Notes: a model not told the origin generated them from the letters alone. DNA of 61,929 nt from UBA1205 sp045534635 (GCA_045534635.1 JAZSKB010000032.1:1-61929); one strand, 5' to 3'; positions 16,732 through 26,346 are shown, counted from the first letter of the stretch. Numbers and translations: made by a program.

Positions 16732-19274
16732 ATGGCAAAAAAGCAGATTAAAAAATTAACTTTAGCAACTATTTTGTTGTTGTTTGCTCACAATGTTTGG
16801 GCGTATGATTTTGAAAGTGGTGGTTTGTATTACAATATTACAAGTGATACTACGGTAGAAGTTACGTATAAAGATAACAATCCTTATTCAGGTGATTCTT
16901 ATTCAGGAAATATAACCATACCTGATACGGTATCGTATAATAATACCACGTATTCCGTTACAAGCATAGGGGATTGGGCGTTTTATGATTGTCGTGGCTT
17001 AACTTCCGTAACAATCCCAAATTCTGTAACAAGCATAGGGAATTCTGCGTTTTATGGTTGTCGTGCCTTATTAACTTCCGTAACAATAGGCAATTCCGTA
17101 ACAAGCATAGGGAATTCTGCGTTTTCTTATTTTGGGGCTTAACTTCAATAACAATCCCAAATTCCGTAACAAGCATAGGTGATTATGCGTTTTCTGGTTG
17201 TCATGGCTTAACTTCCGTAACAATCCCAAATTCCGTAACAAGCATAGGGAATTATGCGTTTTCTGGTTGTCATGGCTTAACTTCCGTAACAATCCCAAAT
17301 TCCGTTGCAAGCATAGGGAATTCTGCATTTCGGGATTGCAGAGGATTAACATCAATAACAATACCCAATCCCTTTATATACATAGGGAAAGAAGCGTTTT
17401 ATCTTTTACCCAATTTGATATATAATGGACCAGCCTATAATGATGGGTCTAATTGGGGAGCTTTATGTTTAAATGGTTATGAAGAAGATAGTCTTATCTA
17501 TACAAGTTCCGCCAAAGATACCTTGTGTGGGGCAAATAAGGCAATTACTAATGCAAATATCCCCAATTCTGTAACAAGCATAGGGAATGCTGCGTTTTAT
17601 TATTGTAGCGACTTAACTTCTGTAACAATCCCCAATTTCGTTACAAGCATAGGGGATAAGGCGTTTTATTATTGTAGCGGCTTAACTTCTGTAACAATCC
17701 CTAATTCCGTTACAAGCATAGGGAATGAAGCGTTTTCTGGTTGTAGTGGCTTAAGTGGCTTAAGTGGCTTCAATTCCGTAACAATCCCCAATTCTGTAAC
17801 AAGTATAGGAAATGATGCGTTTTCTGGTTTACCCAATTTGATATATAATGGACCAGCCTATAATGATGGGAAAAATTGGGGAGCCTTATGTTTAAATGGT
17901 TATGTAGAAGATAGTCTTCTTTATACAAGTTCCGCCAAAGATACCTTGTGTGGAGCCCATAAGGCAATTACTAATGCAAATATTCCTAATTCCGTAACAA
18001 GTATATGGAATTCTGCGTTTTCTGGTTGTACCGGCTTAACATCCGTAACAATAGGCAATTCCGTAACAAGTATATGGAATTCAGCGTTTTATGGTTGTAG
18101 CGGCTTAACTTCCGTAACAATCCCTAATTCCGTTACAAGTATAGGGGATTCTGTGTTTTATAATTGTAGAGGCTTAACTTCCGTGACAATAGGTGATTCC
18201 GTTACAAGCATAGGGAATTATGCGTTTTATGATTGTATTGGCTTAACTTCCGTAACAATCCCTAATTCTGTAACAAGTATAGGGGATAAGGCGTTTTTGT
18301 TTTGTCGCGGCTTAACATCCGTAACAATAGGCAATTCCGTAACAAGTATAGGGTTTCAGGCGATTTCTTTTTGTCGCGGCTTAACTTCAATAACAATACC
18401 TAATTCCGTAACAAGCATAGAGGAGTGTGCGTTTATGGGTTGTATTGGCTTAACTTCCGTAACATTTCTTGGGGCAAATACTTCTGTAGTAGATGCTGCA
18501 TTTAATTATGTTCCAGATTCCATGCTAATATATGTACCATGTGGCAGTTTATCTTGGTATAGTAGTCAATCTGGGCTTTCAGGTTTTTCAAATAATATGA
18601 TAGAACAATTTTCATTTTCATATAAATATATAGTATCTTCACAAGATACTATAATGGGGAATGTAGCAACTATAACCACACCAACATGTACCGATTCATG
18701 GACAATATTAGCAACAGCAAATTATGGTTATTATTTCACCCAATGGAGCGATGGAGATACAACAAATCCAAGAAGTATTCAAGTGTTAAGTGATACAAAT
18801 ATCACAGCAGAATTTAATACAAATGCTTATCAATTAAGGCTTTATTCAGATACAACACAAGGAACAGTAATAGGCGGTGGCGTTTATAAATATTCAAGTA
18901 CTGCAATTATTTCAGCAACAGCAAATTATGGTTATCATTTCACCCGATGGAGTGATGGAGATACAACAAATCCCCGAACTATTCAAGTGTTAAGTGATAC
19001 AATCTTAATATCGTATTTTACCAAAGAAACCACAGGAATAGAAGAAGTTAGCCAAGTAAATAATGCTGTTCACTTGTATCCCAACCCAGCCAAAACAATG
19101 CTTACAATAGAAAATGCTACAGAAAATGTTCAAATATTCGATATTGCTGGACGTGTAGTTATGAACATAGACAATAAAGAAACAAACATGTTGCAAATCA
19201 ATATTTCCCACTTGTCAAAAGGAATGTATTTTGTAAAAGTCGGCAACTATACCATCAAGTTTGTCAAAGAGTAA
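16732..19274 (+). pseudogene. BspA-type LRR, T9SS-secreted surface protein, frameshifted
   Basis: This gene encodes a surface protein of about 847 residues, interrupted by a one-base loss. The first frame starts at 16732 with a signal peptide (ending VWA before Tyr) and runs to a TAA at 17140-17142. The second frame resumes within the same LRR unit and runs to 19274. Against neighbouring units, one base is missing in the TTTTGGGGC stretch near 17130-17138. The body has about twenty 23-residue BspA/LRR_5 units of the form SVTIPNSVTSIGxxAFxxCxGLT, with two copies of a non-LRR insert. Two domains with the motif ANYGYxFTxWSDGDTTNPRxI follow, and then a type A sorting domain (YPNPAKTMLTIEN to KFVKE). 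It is decayed, phase-variable, or a sequencing error; the sequence alone cannot decide. Confidence 0.8.
16960..18480 (+). repeat. tandem 69-bp LRR-coding repeats with a segmental duplication
   Basis: The LRR units are also DNA repeats of 69 bp, with stretches such as AACTTCCGTAACAATCCC and GTAACAAGCATAGGGAAT recurring almost unchanged. In addition, the block 17404-17582, encoding the insert YNGPAYNDG to TNANIPNSV, is repeated at 17827-18005 with few changes. Such arrays are substrates for slippage and unequal recombination, which can change the repeat number. Confidence 0.85.
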
Positions 19275-19311
19275 TTAAATATAGCATATTTTTAACGTTA
19301 ATACAGTTCAC

Positions 19312-19346
19312 TTCAAGCCCTGCAGCCCTGCGGGGCTTGTTTTTTG
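19312..19346 (+). terminator. terminator of the LRR gene
   Basis: AAGCCCTGCAG (19315-19325) pairs with CTGCGGGGCTT (19328-19338), with one G-U pair, followed by GTTTTTT. It lies 40 bp after the stop codon. Confidence 0.75.
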
Positions 19347-19372
19347 CAACATTGTTGCTTTTATATTTTTTT
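19346..19372. repeat. 3' module GCAACATTGTTGC with T-run
   Basis: The palindrome GCAACA-T-TGTTGC is followed by TTTTATATTTTTTT. A near-identical sequence with G for A follows the second LRR gene at 55032-55057, and related versions occur at 51565-51600 and 61782-61816. Here it is not followed by the GAGCCTG core found at the other sites, and it runs into the end of the O-antigen ligase gene. Confidence 0.6.
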
Positions 19373-20989
19373 GTTATCATAATTATATAAACCCATTGTG
19401 TGTGATTTTTCAAGATGCTTTTTTTCTTCAGGCTTATATAAGAAAAGGAAATAACAATAGAAAAATGCAAATAAAGTTACACCATCTTGTTGTCCTAATG
19501 TATCTTCTGTAAGCATAGAAACAAACAAAATAAATAAAAATACTTTAAAAATAGGTGTTTTGAATTTTATTTTTGATAGTGTATAAAATATTGAAATACA
19601 TAATATAATAAACCCGACAATACCAAAAGACATTAGAAAAGTAAGGTACTGATTGTGACTTTTCATATTATTTTCTTTAATTGGAGAATTAATTGAGTGT
19701 AATTTTTGCGACAAAGCCTCTCTACAATCGCCAGTGCCAACGCCCAAAATAGGGTGTTCTTTGATAATTTTTATAGAATTTTTCCATAATTCAAATCGTT
19801 GAGGCAATGAAAATCCTTTAATTTCATTTGCATTTATGTATTGATTGATTTCCCAAAGTACGCTATAAAAACGACTGACAAAATTCCATTTAGACGTATA
19901 ATGATAGTTGGCAATACCATTTTCAATATTGCGAATGTCGTCATTTGTAAGAGTCTCAACGCCAATTCTATCTTTGTGTAAACCTTTGGAATTTAGATAA
20001 CGAATAAGTACATCTTTTGTGGAAAATCCATTGGAATCTAATTCATAGAGATTTTTTTTGCTTCTTTTATTCCAAGCCTCTTCTAGTTCGTGTAGGCAAA
20101 CATAAGTATAAATGTAGTTGCCATTTTCGATATGTTTAGCCGAAGTGGAATATTGGTAGGTATTGCCAAAAGGAGTGAATTTTTCTGCTGTAGTTTCATT
20201 GAAATTTGTAGAAAAATAATTTTTAGTAGCAATAAAAGAAATGCTGACAATAAATATTAAACCTATAAATATTATAGATAAAATACTGAATTTAAGCATT
20301 TTGTTTTTGTTTTGGAAAATATATTTTAGTAAATAAATCAAACTAAGAACAAAAACAAGTATAAGAGCGGTAAGATAACCGGCATAAATTAAGAAAATCA
20401 GCATAGTTAAAGCAATCAAAAGCAATATCCAACGTTGCCATTTTATTTTTTCGTTCCAAGCAAGAAAGAAAGCAACAAAACAAGCAAAACTAATATTGAT
20501 TTCAAAACGAGCGTAGGAAATATATAAAGCCAAACTTCGTTTATCAATCCAATGATGTTGCAAATAAGAGAAAAAACCACAAGAAATACTTAATATTGTT
20601 GCTAAAACATATATTTTCAGTAGATTGTTATATTCTTTTTCGTTCAAAGGTTGGCTTGTAGCAAAAATAATTGGCAAATAGAGTAGGGGAATTTTTACCA
20701 AAAGTTCGTTCATAGCAGAAGAAAAATTATTGGTAAATACCAAAAATACAATATGTACGCCATACAATAAAAGGAAGTAATGCAGTGTTTTGCATTGTTT
20801 TATTATTTCCCATTTGGTTTTAAAATTGTTTTCTAATATCCAATTGGTAGCAAGCAATAATCCTCCCAAAGACATCAAAAATCGGGAAAAAGGAATACCG
20901 ACAACAATAATTGTTATAGCAAGTAAAAATATATAGCGATGTATATATTCACGTGATAAACTGATATTGTCGAAAACTTTGTTCATCAA
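19361..20989 (-). CDS. O-antigen ligase/polymerase family membrane protein
   Basis: This 542-residue polytopic protein has about ten to twelve transmembrane helices and a large periplasmic loop (about residues 250-400) that ends in the Wzy_C signature LGVGTGDCREAL followed by SHNQYLTFLMSFG. Members of the family join O-antigen to lipid A-core, polymerise O-units, or glycosylate proteins. Which of these applies is not visible. In Bacteroidota such a ligase can also attach A-LPS used to anchor T9SS cargo, so a link to the T9SS proteins nearby is possible but only inferred. It starts 4 bp after the processing-protease gene and shares its operon. Confidence 0.8.
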   Translation of the reverse strand: MMNKVFDNISLSREYIHRYIFLLAITIIVVGIPFSRFLMSLGGLLLATNWILENNFKTKWEIIKQCKTLHYFLLLYGVHIVFLVFTNNFSSAMNELLVKIPLLYLPIIFATSQPLNEKEYNNLLKIYVLATILSISCGFFSYLQHHWIDKRSLALYISYARFEINISFACFVAFFLAWNEKIKWQRWILLLIALTMLIFLIYAGYLTALILVFVLSLIYLLKYIFQNKNKMLKFSILSIIFIGLIFIVSISFIATKNYFSTNFNETTAEKFTPFGNTYQYSTSAKHIENGNYIYTYVCLHELEEAWNKRSKKNLYELDSNGFSTKDVLIRYLNSKGLHKDRIGVETLTNDDIRNIENGIANYHYTSKWNFVSRFYSVLWEINQYINANEIKGFSLPQRFELWKNSIKIIKEHPILGVGTGDCREALSQKLHSINSPIKENNMKSHNQYLTFLMSFGIVGFIILCISIFYTLSKIKFKTPIFKVFLFILFVSMLTEDTLGQQDGVTLFAFFYCYFLFLYKPEEKKHLEKSHTMGLYNYDNKKI

Positions 20990-20993
20990 TTGT

Positions 20994-22652
20994 TTATTTC
21001 GCGTAATTACCTTTTAAAATGGCATTGTAAGATTTTTCGTTTAAAATAATCTCTTTTGCTTTTTCAAGTTCAGGGTCAATATAAAGAGAGGCTTCGATAC
21101 CACCTTTTTGAGCATAATATCGAGAAGCAATTTCCATTTGCAACAACTGAGAAATTTCTTTTTTGTATCGAACAAGGTCTTGTTCTTTCTCTTGAGCGAT
21201 AGTTGTTTCTAATGTAGCAATTACATTGTTGATATTATCAGAAAATTTATCATCTTTAACGCTTGCTTTCAGTCCTTTAAGTTGTTTTTCTGTAAAGGTT
21301 TCGTATTGAAGACCTTTTGTTCTTACGAAAGCAACAAAATCGTTGTATATTTCATCGGTAATACGAAAATCTTTAGCGGGAGCAATACTTTGATGTTTCA
21401 TTTTAAATACATTAGCATAGTTGAAAATAATATGTTTTTCAAGCATCGCCAACAATACAGTGCTATAAGGGTCAATTTCAATTTTAATATCTGGTTCTAT
21501 ACCACCATAATCGTAAACAGTACGTCCGTTTTTAGTTTTGAAAGGTGTAGCCAAAGAATCGTCTTTGTGTTTTGATTTTCCATTTTCGTCTTTATCAGAA
21601 TAGTTGACATCTTGGATACATCTTCCAGAAGGGATATAATATTTTGATACTGTTATTTTTGCTTGGGTATTGTAACTTAAAGGAACAATATTTTGTACCA
21701 ATCCTTTTCCGAAAGTTCTTTGTCCAATAATGACTGCTCTGTCGTAATCTTGCAATGAGCCAGCAACAATTTCAGAAGCGGAAGCACTATATCCATTGAC
21801 CAAAACAACAATAGGTATTTTGGTATCCAATGCTAAATTTTGTGTGGTAAATATTTGAGACTTTGTCCTCCCTTTTCCTTTGGTGCTAACAACAACATTG
21901 TCTTTATTGATAAATAGATTTACAATATTGATTGCTTCATTGAGCAATCCACCGCCATTGCCTCTTAAATCTAAGATAAGTGCTTTCATACCTTTGTTTT
22001 TCAATTGGATAAAAGCATTTTTTACATCATTACCAGCATTGTCGGTAAATTGGTCTAAACGAATATATCCCAATTCTTCGGTGTACATACCAAAATAGCT
22101 CACATTTGGAAATTTGATTTCTTTTCTGATGATTTCTTTGGTGATAGGTTTGGTTGCTCCAAAAGGCAATATTGATAAAGTGATTTTTGTGTCTGGCTGT
22201 CCTTTGAGCATATTGCTTACATCGCTGGTAGTCATTCCTTTAGTATTTTTAGAACCAATGGATAATATTTTGTCACCTGCTTGTAGTCCTGCTTCGTATG
22301 CGGGAAATCCTTCGTAAGGTTCTGCAATTATAACGTAATCGCTATCTTGTTGGATAGTGGCTCCTATGCCTCCATATTGTCCTGTTGTCATCAATTTAAA
22401 TTCTTCTAAATCAGACTCTGGATAGAAAACTGTGTATGGGTCTAATTTTTCAAGCATAGCGTCTATAGATGTTTTAACTAAATCGTTGACATTGATTTCA
22501 TCAACATAATTTTCATCTAATTGGCGTAGCAAAGAAGAAAAAATGTCTAAATTTTTTACTAATTCAAAATCATTGCGAACAAAACCTACACTTGCAGTGA
22601 TGATTATGGCAAATAATGTAGCAATACTTATACTTTTCCAACGAGGATTCAT
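20994..22652 (-). CDS. S41 family C-terminal processing peptidase
   Basis: This 552-residue exported protease has an N-terminal membrane segment (about 8-24), a PDZ domain (about 90-160, with GGIGATI and AGLQAGDKILSI) and the S41 catalytic domain. The catalytic Ser291 lies in NGYSASASEIVAGSLQD and the general base Lys316 in FGKGLVQ, with the family's 25-residue spacing. These proteases trim the C-termini of periplasmic proteins. A C-terminal helical region of about 200 residues follows, longer than in the minimal CtpA type and more like Tsp/Prc. It precedes the O-antigen ligase gene by 4 bp. Confidence 0.9.
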   Translation of the reverse strand: MNPRWKSISIATLFAIIITASVGFVRNDFELVKNLDIFSSLLRQLDENYVDEINVNDLVKTSIDAMLEKLDPYTVFYPESDLEEFKLMTTGQYGGIGATIQQDSDYVIIAEPYEGFPAYEAGLQAGDKILSIGSKNTKGMTTSDVSNMLKGQPDTKITLSILPFGATKPITKEIIRKEIKFPNVSYFGMYTEELGYIRLDQFTDNAGNDVKNAFIQLKNKGMKALILDLRGNGGGLLNEAINIVNLFINKDNVVVSTKGKGRTKSQIFTTQNLALDTKIPIVVLVNGYSASASEIVAGSLQDYDRAVIIGQRTFGKGLVQNIVPLSYNTQAKITVSKYYIPSGRCIQDVNYSDKDENGKSKHKDDSLATPFKTKNGRTVYDYGGIEPDIKIEIDPYSTVLLAMLEKHIIFNYANVFKMKHQSIAPAKDFRITDEIYNDFVAFVRTKGLQYETFTEKQLKGLKASVKDDKFSDNINNVIATLETTIAQEKEQDLVRYKKEISQLLQMEIASRYYAQKGGIEASLYIDPELEKAKEIILNEKSYNAILKGNYAK

Positions 22653-22777
22653 AAATCTATTTTTTATTGATAATAATTTTATAAAACGATAAAGTTTATT
22701 TTTTATTGTAAGAAAAAAGAATTTAAGAGTAAAAACAGAAATCTATGAAGAAACGATATTTGTAAGAGGAGGCATAA

Positions 22778-22806
22778 AAAAAGAAGAAGATATCGGGCGA
22801 TATCTT
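22778..22806 (-). terminator. terminator of tRNA-Val
   Basis: The stem AAGATATCG/CGATATCTT (22787-22795/22798-22806) is followed on the minus strand by CTTCTTTTTTT. It lies about 28 bp downstream of the tRNA. Confidence 0.6.
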
Positions 22807-22834
22807 TCTCCTAAAAGATTTTAAATATAAAAGG

Positions 22835-22909
22835 TGGGAGTTAACGGATTCGAACCATTGACCCTCTGCTTGTAAGGCAGATGCTCTAAACCAGCTGAGC
22901 TAAACTCCC
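22835..22909 (-). tRNA. tRNA-Val (anticodon UAC)
   Basis: The minus strand folds as a tRNA: acceptor GGGAGTT/AACTCCC, D-arm with GCTCAGCTGG, anticodon stem-loop CTGCC-TTACAA-type loop with UAC at the anticodon position, and T-arm GGTTCGAATCC. The discriminator is A. The next bases read CCT, so CCA is not encoded and must be added. Confidence 0.95.
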
Positions 22910-22923
22910 TCGGTTGACGAATG

Positions 22924-22931
22924 CAAAAGTA
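22924..22931 (-). promoter_or_regulatory. -7 promoter element of tRNA-Val
   Basis: The minus strand reads TACTTTTG, ending 14 bp before the mature 5' end of the tRNA. Confidence 0.6.
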
Positions 22932-22999
22932 CAACTTTTTTTAATACAAAACACCAAAAATTGATATTTTTTTTAATTTTTTTTTTAAATGATTAGAAA

Positions 23000-23533
23000 T
23001 CATTTTTTTATCCTATCAAAAAAGATGTTTTTAGCACTTGCAGAAAGCGGAATTGCGAAAATTATCTGTGTGTTTTCATCAAAAAAATTCAATTCTTTGG
23101 CAGCTCTTCCTGCAGAAAACATAATTCTGTTGTCCAATTTGTAATTGATAGCAGCACTTGCAACCGCTCCAATGGCAATTCCTAAATCGATAGTGTTGAA
23201 AGTACAAGGTTGGTTTTTCGGTTTGCTACTGCATAGTTGATGTCCACAATAACCACAATTGAGCCCACGAACGGAAGAGTTGGTACCTAATAATATTACA
23301 GTCGAAGAAGTACGAATATTTTCCGCATCACGAGCAAAAAAATCTAAATCTTGAGCATTGGCAATTTTTTCCATTTCAATTGCCAATTTGTTTTTATCTT
23401 CGCCATCTAACATACAAATGGATAATGTGTCAATGCCTTTTCCTTTTGGTGCAGTGTGAGCAACCAATAACAATTGTTGTGCGATAATTTCTATAGTATT
23501 GTCAATTTGTTCTTTGTTCAAAAAGGTAATCAT
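23000..23533 (-). CDS. DUF2148 ferredoxin-domain protein
   Basis: The start is placed at the ATG at 23533, because the longer in-frame reading extends across the tRNA-Leu gene. The 177-residue protein has the DUF2148 layout: an N-terminal helix region, ARDAENIRTSSTVILLGTN, then the cysteine cluster CGYCGHQLCSSKPKNQPC at about residues 108-125, and a C-terminal segment IGAVASAAINYKLDNRIMFSAG. Family members are found mainly in anaerobes and are thought to bind an iron-sulfur cluster or have a nitroreductase-like fold; their role is not established. It stands between two tRNA genes. Confidence 0.8.
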   Translation of the reverse strand: MITFLNKEQIDNTIEIIAQQLLLVAHTAPKGKGIDTLSICMLDGEDKNKLAIEMEKIANAQDLDFFARDAENIRTSSTVILLGTNSSVRGLNCGYCGHQLCSSKPKNQPCTFNTIDLGIAIGAVASAAINYKLDNRIMFSAGRAAKELNFFDENTQIIFAIPLSASAKNIFFDRIKK

Positions 23534-23569
23534 AAATTCAAATTTTAGAAAATTGTATAAAAAATGATA

Positions 23570-23596
23570 TAAAAAAACAAGGTTTTGTAACCTTGT
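23570..23596 (-). terminator. terminator of tRNA-Leu
   Basis: ACAAGGTT (23577-23584) pairs with AACCTTGT (23589-23596) around a 4-nt loop, and the minus strand continues with TTTTTTT. It begins 9 bp after the tRNA, separating it from the DUF2148 gene. Confidence 0.75.
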
Positions 23597-23604
23597 TGTC
23601 TTTG

Positions 23605-23686
23605 TGCGGGTGAGGAGACTCGAACTCCTACGCCTCTCGGCACTAGATCCTAAGTCTAGCACGGCTACCAATTACGCCACACCCGC
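23605..23686 (-). tRNA. tRNA-Leu (anticodon UAG)
   Basis: The minus strand has acceptor GCGGGTG/CACCCGC, a D-arm with GTAATTGGTAGCC, an anticodon arm CTAGA-CTTAGGA-TCTAG with UAG, a long variable arm as in class II tRNAs, and the T-arm GGAGTTCGAGTCTCC. The length of 82 nt and the variable arm fit tRNA-Leu. CCA is not encoded. Confidence 0.95.
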
Positions 23687-23698
23687 TTTTAGATTTTG

Positions 23699-23706
23699 CA
23701 AAAGTA
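23699..23706 (-). promoter_or_regulatory. -7 promoter element of tRNA-Leu
   Basis: The minus strand reads TACTTTTG, 12 bp before the tRNA 5' end. Confidence 0.6.
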
Positions 23707-23814
23707 TCTTTTTTTTCAATACAAAAATGCTTTTTTGTTCATTTTTTTTATAAAATATTGATAATGAAGATTAAATTTTTTTTCTAATATAGTCATTGAT
23801 ATTGTTATTTTCAT

Positions 23815-23822
23815 TAATTTTG
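23815..23822 (+). promoter_or_regulatory. -7 promoter element of the DUF4105 gene
   Basis: TAATTTTG lies 24 bp before the ATG at 23847. This position also argues against the longer reading frame that starts upstream of it. Confidence 0.55.
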
Positions 23823-23846
23823 CATTTTAATCTTGATAATAGATAT

Positions 23847-24989
23847 ATGTATAGAAGAATTTTAATTATAGTTTTCTTATTTTGTTATTGTTCGGTTTTG
23901 TTTGCACAAATGTCTTCTTCGTCAAAAATAAGTGTGCTAACTTGTGGTAGTGGCAATAATTTTTATGAATCTTTTGGGCATTCGGCTATTAGAATACAAG
24001 ACAATGTTTTGAATATAGATTATACATTTAATTATGGTACTTTTGATTTTGATGAGCCAAATTTTTATTTTAAATTTATTACAGGACGTCTTCCATATAC
24101 GTTGAATGTAGTGCCAACATCTTATTTTTTAGTCGATTATCAAGAAGAAGGACGAAGTGTAGAAGAACGTGTTTTAAACTTGTCAATAGAGGAAAAAAAT
24201 GCTATTTATCAATTTTTAGTAGAAAATTATAAGCCAGAAAATCGTACTTATGCCTACGATTTTTTTAGAGATAATTGTGCAACAAGGGTAAGAGATGTTA
24301 TCCAAAAAGCGATGAATAATAAAGCATTTTTAGATACCACACAACAAGGTAAATTTTCATATAGAGATTTATATTATTATTATACCGATAGTTTGTTGTG
24401 GTGGCGTTTTGGAATTGATTTGTTATTGGGTATGCGTACCGACAAAATTTTGACAACTTGGGAATATATGTATATCCCTTTTGATATTCAAAATCAATTG
24501 GATACAATTTTTTATCAAGGGGAAAAAGGAGGAATAGTTGCCGAAAAAGTACAATTGTTACAAGAGAGAAGAATACCTCCTCAAAGGACATTTTTTTCAC
24601 CTTTCTTGATATTTATGCTTGTTTTTGTATTTGTTTGTTTGTTAACATTCTATGAGCAAAAAAAACGAAAGCATTACAAATGGGTAGATTATCTTTTATT
24701 CTCGATTTTGTTTGTTATTTCTTTGATAATCTTATTTTTATGGTTTGGTTCAAATCATTATACCATGAAATATAATTTAAATATTTTATGGCTAAATCCT
24801 TTATTTATAATTGTACTCATTAAAATGAAAAATACGCCTAAATGGTTGTTAAGCATATTGATATGTTGTATTATTGTGTCATTTTTATGTTTTGGTTTTT
24901 TGCCTCAAACATTCAATATAGCAGTTTTGCCAATATTGTTAATGATATTGCTTCGTCTTTTTGTTATGAAAAGATGTAATTTAAAATAG
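23847..24989 (+). CDS. DUF4105 (Lnb N-terminal-like) membrane protein
   Basis: This 380-residue protein has a signal peptide (1-20, ending LFA before Gln), an N-terminal periplasmic domain with CGSGNNFYESFGHSAIRIQD and a conserved DFFRDNCATRVRDVI segment, and a C-terminal block of about five transmembrane helices (residues 250-375). His in FGHSAIR and Cys in DNCATR are the residues expected for a papain-like (NlpC/P60-related) active site in DUF4105, but I know of no established substrate. The ATG at 23847 is chosen because it follows the promoter and gives a clean signal peptide. Confidence 0.8.
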   Translation: MYRRILIIVFLFCYCSVLFAQMSSSSKISVLTCGSGNNFYESFGHSAIRIQDNVLNIDYTFNYGTFDFDEPNFYFKFITGRLPYTLNVVPTSYFLVDYQEEGRSVEERVLNLSIEEKNAIYQFLVENYKPENRTYAYDFFRDNCATRVRDVIQKAMNNKAFLDTTQQGKFSYRDLYYYYTDSLLWWRFGIDLLLGMRTDKILTTWEYMYIPFDIQNQLDTIFYQGEKGGIVAEKVQLLQERRIPPQRTFFSPFLIFMLVFVFVCLLTFYEQKKRKHYKWVDYLLFSILFVISLIILFLWFGSNHYTMKYNLNILWLNPLFIIVLIKMKNTPKWLLSILICCIIVSFLCFGFLPQTFNIAVLPILLMILLRLFVMKRCNLK

Positions 24990-25048
24990 CATCATTGAAT
25001 AGATAAAAATTATTAGCAAAATCCGATAAAACTGCGTTTATGTTTTGT

Positions 25049-25606
25049 CTAAATTTGGTATTTTTGTTTAATTTTTCGCAAAAAGAATAGCATTAAAAAG
25101 AAAAAAATACAGGTAATTGTTATTATTACAGACAACCATACAATATTTGTTCGGATACTTTTGTCTAATAATAAAAAGGCAAAAAACAAAATAGGTAACA
25201 CACATGTGAATATTATTGAAAATCTTATTGTTTTTAATTCTTTTTTTTCTTTTACATTGTCTGTTTTGATATCATTTTTACTTTTTTGAAAATATGCTAT
25301 TAATGTAATTAAATCTGACGAAAATAACCATATAGGTATCAAAGAAGTTGCAAGAAAGTTTGTATCTATATTTATTGATATTCCTTCTTTTAATATTTCT
25401 ACAATATTTTCACCTTTGCAAGAAAAAAAGATAGATGTTGCCAATAAAGTAATGAAAAGAGTAGGTAATAAGAACCATAGAACAAGAATTTTAGATGTTT
25501 CCAGAGAAGACAATAATCTTTCTTTTGTTGCTTTTTGTGCATATAGAATATAACTTAGGAAAAGTAAACAAATTAAAAGTAAGAAACTTATTATTAATGT
25601 AATCAT
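25049..25606 (-). CDS. hypothetical membrane protein
   Basis: This 185-residue protein has about five hydrophobic segments (roughly 2-23, 42-64, 84-105, 128-148 and 154-175) separated by a lysine-rich cytoplasmic loop. No family was recognised. It is flanked on the minus strand by another unrecognised gene upstream, with a strong terminator between them, so it is probably expressed separately. Confidence 0.55.
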   Translation of the reverse strand: MITLIISFLLLICLLFLSYILYAQKATKERLLSSLETSKILVLWFLLPTLFITLLATSIFFSCKGENIVEILKEGISINIDTNFLATSLIPIWLFSSDLITLIAYFQKSKNDIKTDNVKEKKELKTIRFSIIFTCVLPILFFAFLLLDKSIRTNIVWLSVIITITCIFFFLMLFFLRKIKQKYQI

Positions 25607-25651
25607 ATTTATTGTTTTGATTTTCTATTTTGTTAAAACATTATTTTTAGC

Positions 25652-25680
25652 AAAAACCGCCGCCATAGGCGGCGGGTTTT
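25652..25680 (-). terminator. terminator of the 25.7-26.3 kb gene
   Basis: CCGCCGCC (25657-25664) pairs with GGCGGCGG (25668-25675) around ATA, with flanking A/T pairs. On the minus strand a T-run follows. It starts 4 bp after the stop codon of the gene at 25684. Confidence 0.85.
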
Positions 25681-25683
25681 GGT

Positions 25684-26310
25684 TTATTTCGATGAATTAA
25701 ATATTTCATCTACTTTTCTTGGTGTAACTTCTACAAAAAAGTTTTTCTCTAAATTATTTACTTTTTCGACAGATTGGGTTGAAATAATTAGTTTGCCTTT
25801 ATACCAAACTTCCATAACCAAATCCTCTAATATTGCACTATATGGAAAGAAACTTTCATAAAGTGGCATTTTACAATTTATATTTTCCGCAATATAGACT
25901 ATATATTTCTGTCTGTCTATTTTCACTTTTGCTTGAACTGTCTCTAAACCACAAATCTCTTTTTTTACATTTTGCTTTTTGACTATGTATTTCCGTGCAA
26001 TTTTTGGTAACGATTTTCTTGAAAATAAATCATCTAATTGTGCACTATCTACAAAATACAATTCATTTCGTTTGATGGAATCGGTTTGATATCCGTAAAA
26101 AGAGGCTGACATTCTTGGATAGAATGTCTTTTGCAAAAGTTTATCACTATCTGCATAAAAATTCAATATTGCACAAATCTCTTTTTCTTGTGATACGGTC
26201 TTGTATCTGACTTGCTCAATTTTTACTGCTGAATTTTCTTGCGAAAAACATTGACTGCTTGCTAATATTAGCAAGATAAACATCGGAAAGGTTCTTTTAA
26301 TCTGTTTCAT
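25684..26310 (-). CDS. secreted protein of unknown function
   Basis: This 208-residue protein starts with a signal peptide (about 1-23, ending CFS before Gln). The remainder has two central cysteines (ICGLETVQAKV and NINCKMPLYESFFPYS) and a C-terminal region VMEVWYKGKLIIS. The overall pattern resembles small periplasmic proteins of the GLPGLI type found in Bacteroidota, but the GLPGLI motif itself is not present, so I leave it unassigned. It has its own promoter and terminator. Confidence 0.55.
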   Translation of the reverse strand: MKQIKRTFPMFILLILASSQCFSQENSAVKIEQVRYKTVSQEKEICAILNFYADSDKLLQKTFYPRMSASFYGYQTDSIKRNELYFVDSAQLDDLFSRKSLPKIARKYIVKKQNVKKEICGLETVQAKVKIDRQKYIVYIAENINCKMPLYESFFPYSAILEDLVMEVWYKGKLIISTQSVEKVNNLEKNFFVEVTPRKVDEIFNSSK

Positions 26311-26338
26311 AAAATAAGTATTTGTTTAATTCTTTTTG

Positions 26339-26346
26339 CAAAAATA
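26339..26346 (-). promoter_or_regulatory. -7 promoter element of the 25.7-26.3 kb gene
   Basis: The minus strand reads TATTTTTG, 28 bp before the start at 26310. Confidence 0.5.

Noticed and set aside
17128..17142. Programmed ribosomal frameshift in the LRR gene
   Set aside because: There is no classical slippery heptamer with a stable downstream structure; loss of one base relative to sister repeats explains the break more simply.
16960..18480. Possible CRISPR or satellite array
   Set aside because: The 69-bp repeats keep an open reading frame and encode 23-residue LRR units, so they are coding repeats.
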